From the NCBI RefSeq assembly GCF_009755355.1, contig NZ_WQLB01000026.1, forward strand, positions 1 through 61,631: a DNA stretch of 61,631 nucleotides, read 5' to 3'. Positions within the stretch are counted from its first letter, which is position 1. Each line of letters starts with the position of its first letter. This document shows, piece by piece, positions 27,287-35,146 of this stretch. This DNA is from Deinococcus arboris (GTDB taxonomy: Bacteria; Deinococcota; Deinococci; Deinococcales; Deinococcaceae). Position numbers and translations under genes: made by a program. The notes beneath the pieces were generated by a model. The model did not search any database and had not been told where the DNA came from. It saw nothing but the letters and a program-made list of their open reading frames with translations.

Positions 27287-27436
27287 CTAGGCCAGGTCTT
27301 TGCTGCTCTGCTTGAGGCCCACCATGCGGAGGTACTGCGACACTTTGAGGCCAGCCAGATCGGCGGCGGCCTTGATCTGCTCGTGTTCCTTGTCGCTGAG
27401 GCGGACGCCGACCACCTTCTCGCGGTCAGTCGTCAT
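27287..27436 (-). CDS. Ribbon-helix-helix repressor (49 aa)
   Basis: Minus-strand gene: ATG at 27436, TAG at 27289-27287. The protein has a short strand KVVGVRLS, then helices DKEHEQIKAAADLAGL and KVSQYLRMVGLKQSS, the layout of CopG/Arc-type ribbon-helix-helix DNA-binding proteins. An in-frame GTG at 27460 with GGAG before it is an alternative start. It is divergent from the lipoprotein gene, and a 16-bp palindrome between them is the obvious operator. It points against the late operon, so it is expressed on its own. Confidence 0.7.
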   Translation of the reverse strand: MTTDREKVVGVRLSDKEHEQIKAAADLAGLKVSQYLRMVGLKQSSKDLA

Positions 27437-27510
27437 GGGGGTGCGCGTCTCTTTGGCCACCTCCGGACCATACGAGGCGGTGAAACGGGATGCTCTAGAC
27501 CGTTGAGAAA

Positions 27511-27539
27511 TTGAACTCTACCGTTAACGGTAGTAAGTT
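27511..27539 (+). promoter_or_regulatory. Promoter with embedded palindromic operator
   Basis: TTGAAC (27511-27516), a 17-base spacer and TAAGTT (27534-27539) form a plausible sigma70 promoter for the lipoprotein gene. The spacer is filled by the perfect palindrome CTACCGTTAACGGTAG (27518-27533). A -10-like TAGAGT on the minus strand (27520-27515) could serve the RHH gene. Repression by the neighbouring RHH protein is an inference. Confidence 0.6.
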
Positions 27540-27592
27540 GTGACACCAGGGCCAGCCGTTAAGGCGGCCCCGCTGTTTCTGGAGGTGTGCCC

Positions 27593-28084
27593 ATGCGTCA
27601 ACGACTGCTGCTGTTTCTCCTTCCCTTCCTCTCTGGTTGCAGCTTCACGGCCCCACCCCGCGACGAGGCCCAGTGGTCGAGCACGGTCCACGGCGTGGCC
27701 GTGACCTGGCGCTGGACCGCCCCCGGCGCCCTGTCTGGTGCGGACCTGCACCCGGGGCAGGTCACGATGGGGGCGACGCACGCGGCGCCCGGCGGCACGT
27801 CGTGTGTGATCGACATTGACCCGGCGGCCAGCCGTTACCAGCTGCCCCGCGTGGCGGCGCATGAAGTGGGGCACTGCCTGCAGGCCCGGTACCTGAAAGT
27901 GGGCGGTGATCCCCGGAGCACCGACCCGTACCTGAACCAGACCCTTGAGCGCTGGCCTGAGGCCTACGCGCAGGCGTACCTGACGGCCTGTGGACCGAGC
28001 CTGGTGCCTCTGGGATGGCGGGACGCCGCACCGGCCACCTGCACCGCCCCACCGCATCCGGACGACGTGCCCGCCGGCCTGTAA
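27593..28084 (+). CDS. Lipoprotein with zinc-metalloprotease-like HEVGH motif
   Basis: 163 aa. ATG 27593 with GGAGGTG upstream. A type II signal peptide ends in the lipobox LSGC (residues about 12-15), so the protein should be lipid-anchored on the outer face of a membrane. Near residue 90 the motif AAHEVGHCLQARY has the HExxH zinc-binding and catalytic residues of zincin proteases, and a later ERWPEAYAQAY could supply the third ligand. Conversion factor or superinfection-exclusion roles are possible; no data in the sequence decide. Confidence 0.6.
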   Translation: MRQRLLLFLLPFLSGCSFTAPPRDEAQWSSTVHGVAVTWRWTAPGALSGADLHPGQVTMGATHAAPGGTSCVIDIDPAASRYQLPRVAAHEVGHCLQARYLKVGGDPRSTDPYLNQTLERWPEAYAQAYLTACGPSLVPLGWRDAAPATCTAPPHPDDVPAGL

Positions 28085-28101
28085 CCCCCGCCCTTCCTGC
28101 A

Positions 28102-28128
28102 CCGCCCCAGCCTGCCGGCCTGGGGCGG
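28102..28128 (+). terminator. Strong hairpin after the lipoprotein gene
   Basis: CCGCCCCAG (28102-28110) pairs perfectly with CTGGGGCGG (28120-28128) over a nine-base loop. TTGCCATTGT follows, which is only weakly T-rich, so it may be an imperfect terminator or an mRNA-stabilising stem. Confidence 0.5.
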
Positions 28129-28160
28129 TTGCCATTGTCCTGCTGGCCAAAGGAGGCCCT

Positions 28161-28556
28161 ATGCGCCGTCTGCTCTTACTCCTGATCCTGCTGCCTAGCG
28201 CGGCCCTGGCCCTACTGACGGTGCCCCCTGGTCTCCCCGTCTGTCGCCTCCAGGTGGTGCCTGATTACACCCTGGGCGTTACCTTCCGCGCCGCCCTCCG
28301 CCTGGCCCCAGCCTGCCCGTTCGGCACGGTCCTGCGCGTGCGCAAGTCCAGCACCACCAGCACCCGCAGGACCGGCGCCCCCTACCAGCCCATCAAGCCC
28401 GAGCAGGGCGCCTGGGAGGTTGGTGCACCGGGTCAGCCGTTGAAGTCGCCCGTGCCCGCCTCGGAGCGTTGGACGCTGCGGTCCTGGCGCTGGGAGTACT
28501 TCGATGCCGCTGCGGCGCGCTGGCGGGGCGGGGAGGTGCTGCGTGCTGCGCCGTGA
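28161..28556 (+). CDS. Putative secreted protein (131 aa)
   Basis: ATG 28161 has AAAGGAGG seven bases upstream. The first 19 residues (MRRLLLLLILLPSAALALL) form a signal peptide. The mature protein has two cysteines (VCRLQV and PACPFG) that may bridge and then a basic, Trp-rich C-terminus (ERWTLRSWRWEYFDAAAARW). It could be part of the conversion cassette with the lipoprotein or a periplasmic lysis component. No known domain. Confidence 0.6.
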   Translation: MRRLLLLLILLPSAALALLTVPPGLPVCRLQVVPDYTLGVTFRAALRLAPACPFGTVLRVRKSSTTSTRRTGAPYQPIKPEQGAWEVGAPGQPLKSPVPASERWTLRSWRWEYFDAAAARWRGGEVLRAAP

Positions 28557-28995
28557 TGGCGGCCGGTTCCGCCAACCCCTCTTCTGGGATGGCGTCGCCT
28601 GGGCCCTGCGTCTGGTGTTGGTTGGAGGCCACCTGCTGTTCGGCATCATCGCCATCGTGCGGCCGAATCTGCCCCTGCTCTTCCAGGGCTACAGCGCCTT
28701 TGACGACAGTTTCGGGTTCAACCTCTGGGGTCTGTGGCACCTCTTCGCCGCCGTGCTGCTGTGGGAGGTCCCCACCCGGGTGCCCTTCGGCCTCATCAGT
28801 ACCCTGTTCAGCGCCTTCTGGCTGTTTTTCACCGGCGCCATGTTCTGGGCCGGGGCGGAACTGGTGTTCGGGAGTGCGGTGTTCTATCTCTTTGGGGCCT
28901 TGAGCCTGGCCCTGTTCGGGCGGGCCTTGTGGCTGTACCTGGTACGGGTCGAGTGGTTCCAGCGGCGCGTGCTGCGGTGGCCCGATGCCGGCTGA
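28543..28995 (+). CDS. Polytopic membrane protein (150 aa), holin candidate
   Basis: GTG 28543 follows GGGAGGTG and overlaps the previous gene by 14 bases. About four hydrophobic helices are visible: ALRLVLVGGHLLFGIIAIV, LWGLWHLFAAVLLWEV, FGLISTLFSAFWLFFTGAMF and SAVFYLFGALSLALFGRALW, followed by a basic C-terminus. It opens the lysis group, but four-helix holins are less usual, so a different membrane role is possible. Confidence 0.6.
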   Translation: MLRRDGGRFRQPLFWDGVAWALRLVLVGGHLLFGIIAIVRPNLPLLFQGYSAFDDSFGFNLWGLWHLFAAVLLWEVPTRVPFGLISTLFSAFWLFFTGAMFWAGAELVFGSAVFYLFGALSLALFGRALWLYLVRVEWFQRRVLRWPDAG

Positions 28996-29305
28996 TGACA
29001 CCACCAAGGACGCGGCCACCACCGCGTTCACGATTCTGGGTGGTGGCGGCCTGCTGACGGCGCTGGGCGTTTTTCTGCGCGGCATGCTCTCGGGCGCGAC
29101 CGGGCAGGAGAAAGACACGCGCGACGGCCTGGCGCAGCGGAACAAGGTGCTCGAAGACCAGCAGGACCGCAATGAAACACGGATGGCCAAGCAGGCCGAA
29201 CTGATTGACGCCTGGCGCTACCGCGCGCTTCAGGCTCGCCTGGAGGCGGAAAAGCTGGGCTATGACCGCACGCTCTGGCCACCTGACCCCACGGAGGGAC
29301 CATGA
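28985..29305 (+). CDS. Membrane-anchored coiled-coil lysis protein (106 aa)
   Basis: ATG 28985 overlaps the previous gene. One hydrophobic helix (TAFTILGGGGLLTALGVFLR) at residues 12-32 is followed by a charged coiled coil to the end (QRNKVLEDQQDRNETRMAKQ). One-helix-plus-coil proteins next to endolysin genes are often spanin- or holin-like. Its stop overlaps the endolysin ATG. Confidence 0.6.
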   Translation: MPADDTTKDAATTAFTILGGGGLLTALGVFLRGMLSGATGQEKDTRDGLAQRNKVLEDQQDRNETRMAKQAELIDAWRYRALQARLEAEKLGYDRTLWPPDPTEGP

Positions 29306-29916
29306 CCGACTTTAACGAGGCATTCCGCATCATCATCGGACACGAGGGTGGCTACACAGCGGACCCGCACGACCGGGGCAACTGGACCAGCGGTGTGATT
29401 GGTCAGGGCCAGCTGCGCGGCACGAAGTGGGGCATCGCGGCCCACGCCAACCCGACACTGGACATCAAGAACCTCACGCTGGACGACGCCCGGCGCATTT
29501 ATCAGACCCGGTACTGGTCTGCCATCGGGGCTGAGCAGCTACCGCCGCCGCTGGCCCTCGTGGCGTTCGACACCGCCGTGAACAGTGGTGTGGGTCGCGC
29601 CCGCGAGTTCCTGGCCCGCACACGGGACTGGCGCCAGTTTCTGAACCTGCGCCTGGCCTTTTTACGCAGCCTGAGCACCTACGCCCGCTATGGGCGCGGC
29701 TGGGAGAACCGCGTAGCCACCCTGACCCGGCAGGCGGCGGCCTGGGAGGCGCGGGGCACGCCCGTCCCGCCCAAGGCCGCCCCACAGGAAAACATCGTGC
29801 CGCTGCTACTGCCGGACGGCACGCCGCTGCCGGGCTACAGCCGGGCGCGCGTCATGGTGCGCGCGAGCGGGGACGGCCTGAAGATCATCGCCATTCCCGA
29901 CGGGAAGGAGGTCTGA
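29302..29916 (+). CDS. Endolysin, GH108-type muramidase
   Basis: Cleaves peptidoglycan glycan strands at the end of infection. The N-terminus EAFRIIIGHEGGYTADPHDR carries the GH108 signature with the catalytic Glu in HEGGY, followed by TKWGIAAHANPTLDIKNLTL and the conserved YQTRYW. LALVAFDTAVNSGVGRA and a peptidoglycan-binding C-terminal half complete the family pattern (glyco_hydro_108 plus PG_binding_3). 204 aa is normal. No signal peptide, so a holin must release it. ATG 29302 overlaps the preceding stop. Confidence 0.88.
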   Translation: MTDFNEAFRIIIGHEGGYTADPHDRGNWTSGVIGQGQLRGTKWGIAAHANPTLDIKNLTLDDARRIYQTRYWSAIGAEQLPPPLALVAFDTAVNSGVGRAREFLARTRDWRQFLNLRLAFLRSLSTYARYGRGWENRVATLTRQAAAWEARGTPVPPKAAPQENIVPLLLPDGTPLPGYSRARVMVRASGDGLKIIAIPDGKEV

Positions 29917-29918
29917 GC

Positions 29919-30413
29919 ATGGAAGCATTCGATCTGACCGGGCTGGGCGGCACGTTCGTGACGTTCGTTGGCATCCTGGCGACGATCACGCAGTTCCTGA
30001 AGGTGCAGTTGGGCCTCAAGGGCAATGTGGTCAAGGGCATCTGCCTGGGGCTGGGCGTGCTGCTGGGCGTGACCGGCCTGGAGGAAGCAGGCCGGGATGT
30101 GCTGCCGCTGCTGCCGGGCTGGCTGAGCGGTGGGCTGCTGGGGCTGCTCGCAGGCCTGGTGGCGAGCGGCGGCAAAGATCTCATCACAGGGGTGCAGCTG
30201 AACGGGGCCAAGGCGCGCGTTGAGGCGGAGATTAAGGCCACAGGCAAGCGCCTGGAAGCGCAACTGGATGCCCTGCCACCAATGGTCGGGAGTCAGGTGG
30301 CCCTGCCCGATGACCTCGTGCCAGCGACCATTGAAGATGTGTTGCGCCATACAGGGGAGTGGCCGGCTGTGCCAGGCCTGGACGACGCGCCGCTGGACCG
30401 GGGCCACCCATGA
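29919..30413 (+). CDS. Membrane protein, second holin candidate (164 aa)
   Basis: ATG 29919 with AGGAGG eight bases upstream, right after the endolysin. Hydrophobic helices at residues about 10-30 (FVTFVGILATITQFL), 38-55 (VVKGICLGLGVLLGV) and 65-85 (LSGGLLGLLAGLVASGG), then an amphipathic, charged C-terminal half. Two to three helices with a charged tail behind an endolysin is a usual holin arrangement. Confidence 0.62.
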   Translation: MEAFDLTGLGGTFVTFVGILATITQFLKVQLGLKGNVVKGICLGLGVLLGVTGLEEAGRDVLPLLPGWLSGGLLGLLAGLVASGGKDLITGVQLNGAKARVEAEIKATGKRLEAQLDALPPMVGSQVALPDDLVPATIEDVLRHTGEWPAVPGLDDAPLDRGHP

Positions 30414-30754
30414 CCACGCCACGCGCTTTAGGCTTCAAACAGGGGCAGGACGCCACCGTGACCTTCAACGTCGGCGGCGTGACGTTGCCGAGCGGGACCA
30501 CCGTGCAGGCGCAGCTGCGCACGCGGCTCCAGAGTGAGGTGCTGTACGACATGGGGCAGGGCGCAGACATCACTGGGCAGAGCGTCACGCTCAAGATTCC
30601 AGGCGTGCAGAGCAAGACCTGGACCCCGAAAGCCATTGAATTCGAACTGGACAGCACGGTCATCTTGATTGGGCCCGCACCACAGCACGCGCACCTGGCG
30701 GCCTTTGACCTGGTGCTGGTGTGGCAGGCCAGTTACACCCGGAGCGGGGCATGA
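30410..30754 (+). CDS. Fibre-associated beta protein (114 aa)
   Basis: ATG 30410 overlaps the previous stop and its own stop overlaps the next start. All-beta sequence ([42 protein letters not shown]). Small beta proteins of this sort often precede collagen-like fibre genes in phages of actinobacteria and Deinococcus. An adaptor role is inferred from context. Confidence 0.55.
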   Translation: MTTPRALGFKQGQDATVTFNVGGVTLPSGTTVQAQLRTRLQSEVLYDMGQGADITGQSVTLKIPGVQSKTWTPKAIEFELDSTVILIGPAPQHAHLAAFDLVLVWQASYTRSGA

Positions 30755-32649
30755 GCGACATCGTCGTGAACGTGACGGTGCAGCCGGGGCCTGCGCTGAC
30801 CATCGGCGTGTCGGTCACCCCTGGGCCTGCCGTCACGATCGAGGTGGACCAAGGCGGCGGTGGTGCAGGTTCGACAGGCCCTACGGGGCCACAGGGACCG
30901 ACTGGCGGCGCAGGCGCAACAGGAGCCACCGGGCCTGCAGGGGGGACGGGCCCGACCGGGGCTCAGGGGCCAGCTGGCGCTGCTGGCTCGCCAGGCCTCA
31001 CCGGGCCACAGGGCACCCCTGGAGCTGTGGGGGCGACTGGGCCGCAGGGTTCTCCTGGCGTTGCTGGTCCCACTGGCGCCCAGGGTGCCACTGGTCCAAC
31101 TGGAGCCGATGGTGCCGGTGGCAGTGCTGGCCCGACCGGGGCCACCGGGGCTCAGGGTGCAGCCGGCGCCACTGGCGCGACAGGCGCTGCGGGCTCAGCA
31201 GGCCCAGCTGGGGCAACCGGCGCTACTGGAAGCCAGGGACCCACAGGTGCCACCGGTAGCCAGGGACCCACCGGCAGCACCGGCCCTGGCGGCGCCACCG
31301 GGGCCACGGGTGCGGACGGTGCTCCGGGCGCGGCAGGCAGTGCGGGAGCGACTGGGCCCACCGGCCCGACTGGGGGCACTGGTCCACAAGGCGCACAGGG
31401 GGCCACTGGCACCCAGGGCAACCCCGGCGCCACGGGCAGTCAGGGGCCAGCAGGCGCCACAGGCCCGCAGGGTGATCCCGGCTCAGCAGGCAGCCCAGGC
31501 GCGACTGGTCCCACAGGCCCGACCGGGCTAACTGGGCCCACAGGCGCGACCGGAGCCACGGGCGCGCAGGGCAACCCTGGGGCGACCGGGAGCACGGGGG
31601 CCACCGGCCCTGCTGGGAGTGATGGTGCAGCAGGAACGGCCGGCCCCACCGGCGCGACTGGGGCCACCGGCACCCAGGGTCCAGCGGGGGCCACAGGCGG
31701 CGCAGGACCGACCGGCGCCACTGGGGCTCAGGGCAATGTTGGCGCCACCGGCCCGACCGGCCCGACCGGCCCTGCAGGCGCGGACGGCACAGGGGGCGGC
31801 TCGCTGTCCCTGTTTGGCCCAGGCACAGACGGAGCAGTCACGCTGGCCAGCAACACCACGCTGGCCCGAGACATGTACTACAGCGCTCTGACGGTACCCT
31901 CAGGCATCATCCTCACCACGAACGGGTACCGGGTGTTCGTGGCCGGCACCCTGACGGTCAACGGCACCATTCGGCACAACGGCAACGGCGCCCAGAACGC
32001 CAGCAGCGGCAGCGTGGGCGCGAACGCGGGCACCCTGGGCAGCGGCACCACCGGGGTGAGCGCGAGCACCGCCGCCGCCGTGGCGGGGGCCGGTGGGACG
32101 AACACCCTCGGCGGTATGGGCGGGGGTGGGGGAAGCGGCACCAGCAGTGCCGCCAGTGGGGCCAGCCTGAACAACCCCACAGCGGCCCTGGGCGGGCACG
32201 AACTGCTGTTCAGTCCGCTGTGGGGGCTCTATCCCCTGCCCATCGCTACGACCACCCGGCATAACGGCGGGGCGGGCGGCGGGGCGGGGTCAGGCGACGG
32301 CACCAACTCAGGCGGCGGCGGTGCGGGTGGGGCGGGCGTCATCGTGATCTACGCGCAGACCGTGACCGGCTCAGGGCGAATCGAAGCTCTGGGCGGTGTA
32401 GGCAACTTCCGCACGGTTGGGAATGTGGGCGGCGGTGGCGGTGGGGGCGGCGGCGTCATCTACCTGGTGAGCAGCACCGTCAGCGCTTTCTCGCATCTTC
32501 CCAACCAAACGTCCCTCCAGGCGCAGACGACGACCCTGGGCAACCTCACGCTGGATGTCAGCGGGGGGAACGGCGGCTCAGGGGCAGGCACCGGGACGGC
32601 CGGCACCGCCGGGAAGGGTGGCCGCATCCTGCTGCACAAAGCCGCCTAA
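30751..32649 (+). CDS. Collagen-like tail fibre protein (632 aa)
   Basis: ATG 30751 overlaps the previous stop. Residues 1-45 are a beta anchor, then about 300 residues of Gly-X-Y triplets rich in GPT, GAT and GPQ form a collagen-like triple helix, ending near residue 350 ([11 protein letters not shown]). The distal part begins [20 protein letters not shown] and contains several poly-glycine blocks ([20 protein letters not shown]) like the glycine-rich adhesins of phage fibre tips. It closes the late operon and is followed by a clear terminator. Confidence 0.8.
   Translation: MSDIVVNVTVQPGPALTIGVSVTPGPAVTIEVDQGGGGAGSTGPTGPQGPTGGAGATGATGPAGGTGPTGAQGPAGAAGSPGLTGPQGTPGAVGATGPQGSPGVAGPTGAQGATGPTGADGAGGSAGPTGATGAQGAAGATGATGAAGSAGPAGATGATGSQGPTGATGSQGPTGSTGPGGATGATGADGAPGAAGSAGATGPTGPTGGTGPQGAQGATGTQGNPGATGSQGPAGATGPQGDPGSAGSPGATGPTGPTGLTGPTGATGATGAQGNPGATGSTGATGPAGSDGAAGTAGPTGATGATGTQGPAGATGGAGPTGATGAQGNVGATGPTGPTGPAGADGTGGGSLSLFGPGTDGAVTLASNTTLARDMYYSALTVPSGIILTTNGYRVFVAGTLTVNGTIRHNGNGAQNASSGSVGANAGTLGSGTTGVSASTAAAVAGAGGTNTLGGMGGGGGSGTSSAASGASLNNPTAALGGHELLFSPLWGLYPLPIATTTRHNGGAGGGAGSGDGTNSGGGGAGGAGVIVIYAQTVTGSGRIEALGGVGNFRTVGNVGGGGGGGGGVIYLVSSTVSAFSHLPNQTSLQAQTTTLGNLTLDVSGGNGGSGAGTGTAGTAGKGGRILLHKAA
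30865..31800 (+). repeat. Collagen-like triplet repeat DNA
   Basis: Roughly 300 imperfect 9-base units (GGNNCNNCN-like, coding G-X-Y) fill this stretch of the fibre gene. Such repeats recombine readily, so fibre length may differ between isolates. The minus-strand frames here also look like open Pro-rich ORFs, which is a side effect of the repeat. Confidence 0.75.
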
Positions 32650-32678
32650 CCCCCACGGACAACCGGCGCCAACTCCCG

Positions 32679-32717
32679 GCCCCCGCTCGCGCTCTGGCGC
32701 TGGGCGGGGGCGTTTTT
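32679..32717 (+). terminator. Terminator of the late operon
   Basis: GCCCCCGC (32679-32686) pairs with GCGGGGGC (32704-32711), and GTTTTT follows. It closes the structural gene block after the collagen-like fibre. Confidence 0.75.
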
Positions 32718-32769
32718 GCATGTCGGAAGGTGGCTAGAGAAACGGATTCAGCGAGCAGGCTTATAGGTG

Positions 32770-32798
32770 TTGACATATAACCTCAAGTGTTGTATCTT
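32770..32798 (+). promoter_or_regulatory. Strong sigma70 promoter
   Basis: TTGACA (32770-32775), 17-base spacer, TATCTT (32793-32798). This is the best consensus match in the window. It lies downstream of the late terminator and upstream of the acidic 95-residue gene, leaving a leader of roughly 50 bases. GTGTTG occurs both at the -35 and just before the -10 and could be a regulator half-site. Confidence 0.75.
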
Positions 32799-32853
32799 TA
32801 TTTCAGGCAAGGGGAGCAACCAAAATCCCATCCCCGACACCTAGGAGCACACC

Positions 32854-33141
32854 ATGACCTACAGCATCGAAATCGCCGACTTCAACAGCAGCAACATCCG
32901 CCAGATCGCCGAGCAGGTCGGGGTGACCCACATGCGCGAGATCGGCAGCGGGTACGCACGCGGGATAGACGAGAACGGTGAAGCCACCATCGACAACACG
33001 GGCAACAGCGAAGCTCAGATCACCGCCTACGAGTTCAGCAACGGCACCCGCGTCATCAACACCAACGGTGACCCCGTTTGGGAAGACGAAGACGCTGAAG
33101 TGTTCGCCGAACTGGCCGCCAGTGCTGACATTGAACTGTAA
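32854..33141 (+). CDS. Small acidic protein (95 aa)
   Basis: ATG 32854 follows AGGAG at 32842. Very acidic, with a mixed alpha/beta look (YSIEIADFNSSNIRQIAEQV, EAQITAYEFSNGTRVINTNG) and an acidic tail (WEDEDAEVFAELAASADIEL). It has the strongest promoter in the window, and an HTH protein follows. Small acidic proteins expressed this way in prophages are often DNA mimics or host-defence antagonists, but nothing in the sequence proves that. Function unknown. Confidence 0.65.
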   Translation: MTYSIEIADFNSSNIRQIAEQVGVTHMREIGSGYARGIDENGEATIDNTGNSEAQITAYEFSNGTRVINTNGDPVWEDEDAEVFAELAASADIEL

Positions 33142-33154
33142 GTGAACCAGGCGA

Positions 33155-33182
33155 AGGCCCCCAGCAACCAAGTTGGGGGCCT
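33155..33182 (+). terminator. Hairpin after the acidic gene
   Basis: AGGCCCCCA (33155-33163) pairs with TGGGGGCCT (33174-33182). No T-tract follows, so it may only attenuate transcription into the HTH gene. Confidence 0.45.
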
Positions 33183-33238
33183 CCGTGCGGTGAGCACACC
33201 GTTTCAATCCTCTCCCAGTTGCCTAGGAGGCCCTCAGT

Positions 33239-33949
33239 ATGCCACTTGACCCCATCCTCTACCCCCCGCCCCAGGTCCGGCCTGGCGACTGGCTGGACGA
33301 TGAGCTGCTGGGCCGTGTTCAGGTGGGGGGCTATCACGACGGCCCCATCCCCTGGCCCTACCGGCGCCGCACGGGCGCCCACAGCCTCATTCTGACCCCG
33401 GCTCTGGTGCGCGCCGTACGCACCGAGACCGCAGGCGATGTGCAAGAGGCGTTCGGGGTCAGCGAGGGGACCGTGTGGGGCTGGCGCAAGGCCCTGGGCG
33501 TGACCCGTGACAACAATCCCGCCACCAAAGCAGCCTACGCCGCCACCCGCAACATCCCCCCCGAGGCCGCCGCGCGCGGCCGGCAGCACGCCCTGAGCCC
33601 CGAGGCGCGCCAGAAGGCACTGGAGAGCATCAAGGCGGGCTGGCAGGACCGTCAACCCCACCCCGAGACCATCACCTGGACGGCGAAAATGGACGCACTG
33701 CTGGGCACCCTGCCGGATGAGCAGGCCGCCCAGGCGCTGGGGGTCAGCAAGACCAAAGTGGCGCAGCGTCGCCGCCTGCTGGGCAAACCCGCCTGGCGGG
33801 AGGGCCACACGGTCACTTGGACACCAGAAATGGAAACTCGGTTAGGCACGGCCTTTGACGGCGTGCTGGCCACCGAATGGGGCATTAGTCGTTCGGCGGT
33901 GACCCTGCGGCGCCAGGCACTGGGGATTGCCCCACTCAGCCGCCCATAA
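33239..33949 (+). CDS. Multi-HTH DNA-binding protein (236 aa)
   Basis: ATG 33239 has AGGAGG upstream. Three helix-turn-helix-like segments are visible: DVQEAFGVSEGTVWGWRKAL near 65-85, EQAAQALGVSKTKVAQRRRL near 160-180 and ATEWGISRSAVTLRRQALGI near 210-230. The last two lie in a duplicated block of about 47 residues (TWTAKMDALLGT and TWTPEMETRLGT). The N-terminal 45 residues are a separate small domain. Likely a sequence-specific DNA-binding protein that may regulate the promoter at 32770. Confidence 0.65.
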   Translation: MPLDPILYPPPQVRPGDWLDDELLGRVQVGGYHDGPIPWPYRRRTGAHSLILTPALVRAVRTETAGDVQEAFGVSEGTVWGWRKALGVTRDNNPATKAAYAATRNIPPEAAARGRQHALSPEARQKALESIKAGWQDRQPHPETITWTAKMDALLGTLPDEQAAQALGVSKTKVAQRRRLLGKPAWREGHTVTWTPEMETRLGTAFDGVLATEWGISRSAVTLRRQALGIAPLSRP

Positions 33950-33961
33950 CACAACAGATGA

Positions 33962-33994
33962 CGCCCCCGCCTGGCTTGTGCCGGAGCGGGGGCG
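33962..33994. terminator. Bidirectional terminator between convergent operons
   Basis: CGCCCCCGC (33962-33970) pairs with GCGGGGGCG (33986-33994). It sits between the plus-strand HTH gene and the last gene of the minus-strand operon, so it can stop transcription from either side. GTTGTGGTT follows on the plus side. Confidence 0.6.
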
Positions 33995-34022
33995 GGTTGT
34001 GGTTGATTCAGGAGAGGGCCAG

Positions 34023-34244
34023 TCATCCTAGTGTGCGAACGCGGCCCAAGATCCGGTGGGCCTCCCGGAGTAGTTCGTCGGCCTCGCTCATCACGGTGAC
34101 CTGAGTTGGCGTCCACGGGTACTCCAGTTCCACCTCGTGCAGCCGGTCTCGAACCAAACTCACAGCGCTGAACACCTGGCGCAGGGCTTCTGTCTGCGGG
34201 TCAGGGTCGCGGTAGTCATGGGCGTACGTGATCTGGGTGGTCAT
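34023..34244 (-). CDS. Small hypothetical protein (73 aa)
   Basis: ATG at 34244 with a GAGAGTGAAAG-type site upstream. Helical protein (ALRQVFSAVSLVRDRLHEVE, then MSEADELLREAHRILGRVRT). Last gene of the minus-strand accessory operon. No family recognised. Confidence 0.6.
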   Translation of the reverse strand: MTTQITYAHDYRDPDPQTEALRQVFSAVSLVRDRLHEVELEYPWTPTQVTVMSEADELLREAHRILGRVRTLG

Positions 34245-34275
34245 CTTTCACTCTCCCCGTCTGCGCCACAGCGGC

Positions 34276-34620
34276 TCAGGCATCCGCTTGCACCAGGTGT
34301 TCGAACTGGGTGTACAGGTCCTCAAATTCCGCCCCACACGCCACATACGCCGCATTGGGCATGAAGTCCAACCCCGACGCCGCTCGCACCTCAGCGGCCA
34401 TATCTTCCATCCGCTCGTCATGGGCTAGGAGGGCGCGGTGCCGCTCATCCAGCGCGTACAACTGGCGCCCCACGGCTTCCCAGCGCTGCAGCCTGAGCAC
34501 CTCCCGCCGGACGGCGATCAGCAAGTCAAACGGACTTTCAATCTGGCGCCGGTCGTTCTCACCGGCCAGAGCGTAGTCCAAGCGTTCCAGGACCGTCATT
34601 GTCTTAGGATCTGCGTTCAT
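34276..34620 (-). CDS. Hypothetical helical protein (114 aa)
   Basis: I use ATG 34620, which overlaps the stop of the ASCH gene (ATGA), rather than the upstream ATG at 34638. The product is almost all helix with heptad-like spacing (FDLLIAVRREVLRLQRWEAV, then LDERHRALLAHDERMEDMAA). No domain recognised. Co-transcribed with the ASCH gene. Confidence 0.6.
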   Translation of the reverse strand: MNADPKTMTVLERLDYALAGENDRRQIESPFDLLIAVRREVLRLQRWEAVGRQLYALDERHRALLAHDERMEDMAAEVRAASGLDFMPNAAYVACGAEFEDLYTQFEHLVQADA

Positions 34621-35132
34621 GCGTCCCTCGCCTTCCACGCCGCCCGCACCTTCGTCAGCTTCTCCGGTTCCAACGGCCAGAGCCCCTGCGCGCCCTTATG
34701 CGGAATCGGCTCCGGCAGCGTCAGCACGTCCTCCAGCAGCCAGTGGTACTGCCCCCGCGCCGCCCACGCACTCGTGCTGGCCTGCGTCACCGCCGCCAGC
34801 TGCGCGACCGCCACAATCCCCGGCGTGAAGTACCGCTCCTCCCCTGCCACATACAGCCCCATGCTCAGCGCCAGCCGCTGCTCGGGCGTGAAGGGCACGG
34901 GCTGCCCCAGCCGTTCCATGATCTCCAGTGCTGCGGCCAGGTCCAGCCGGGCTTCTTCCCGCTTGCCGCTGTTCTTCCCCGGCACCACGCCTCCATGAAT
35001 CGCCAGGAACATGCCCACGCGCCCGCCCTGGCGCGCAGGCGGCCAGCGGCGATTCTCAACGTCCTTCGCGGCATGCGCCACGCAATAGGCCCAGGGGTGG
35101 GTCAGGGTCAGGCCACGGATCGGGGCGGTCAT
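34617..35132 (-). CDS. ASCH-domain protein (171 aa)
   Basis: ATG 35132. The opening IRGLTLTHPWAYCVAHAAKD followed by VENRRWPP is the ASCH-domain signature: an N-terminal strand, the conserved PWA helix and the ENR-W turn. The central strands continue with GMFLAIHGG and YFTPGIVAVAQL. ASCH proteins resemble PUA domains and bind RNA or modified nucleotides; some are esterases acting on modified cytidine. Length matches the phage versions. It ends in an overlap with the next gene. Confidence 0.8.
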   Translation of the reverse strand: MTAPIRGLTLTHPWAYCVAHAAKDVENRRWPPARQGGRVGMFLAIHGGVVPGKNSGKREEARLDLAAALEIMERLGQPVPFTPEQRLALSMGLYVAGEERYFTPGIVAVAQLAAVTQASTSAWAARGQYHWLLEDVLTLPEPIPHKGAQGLWPLEPEKLTKVRAAWKARDA

Positions 35133-35146
35133 GCCCGCCGCCCTGT

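Noticed and set aside
30963..31721. Several Pro/Ala-rich minus-strand frames in the collagen-like region
   Set aside because: Reverse complement of Gly-X-Y repeats always gives APVGP-type open frames; no independent evidence.
30865..31800. Regular repeats considered as a CRISPR array
   Set aside because: The repeats are 9-base, imperfect and in frame with a Gly-X-Y protein; there are no constant repeats with unique spacers and no cas genes.
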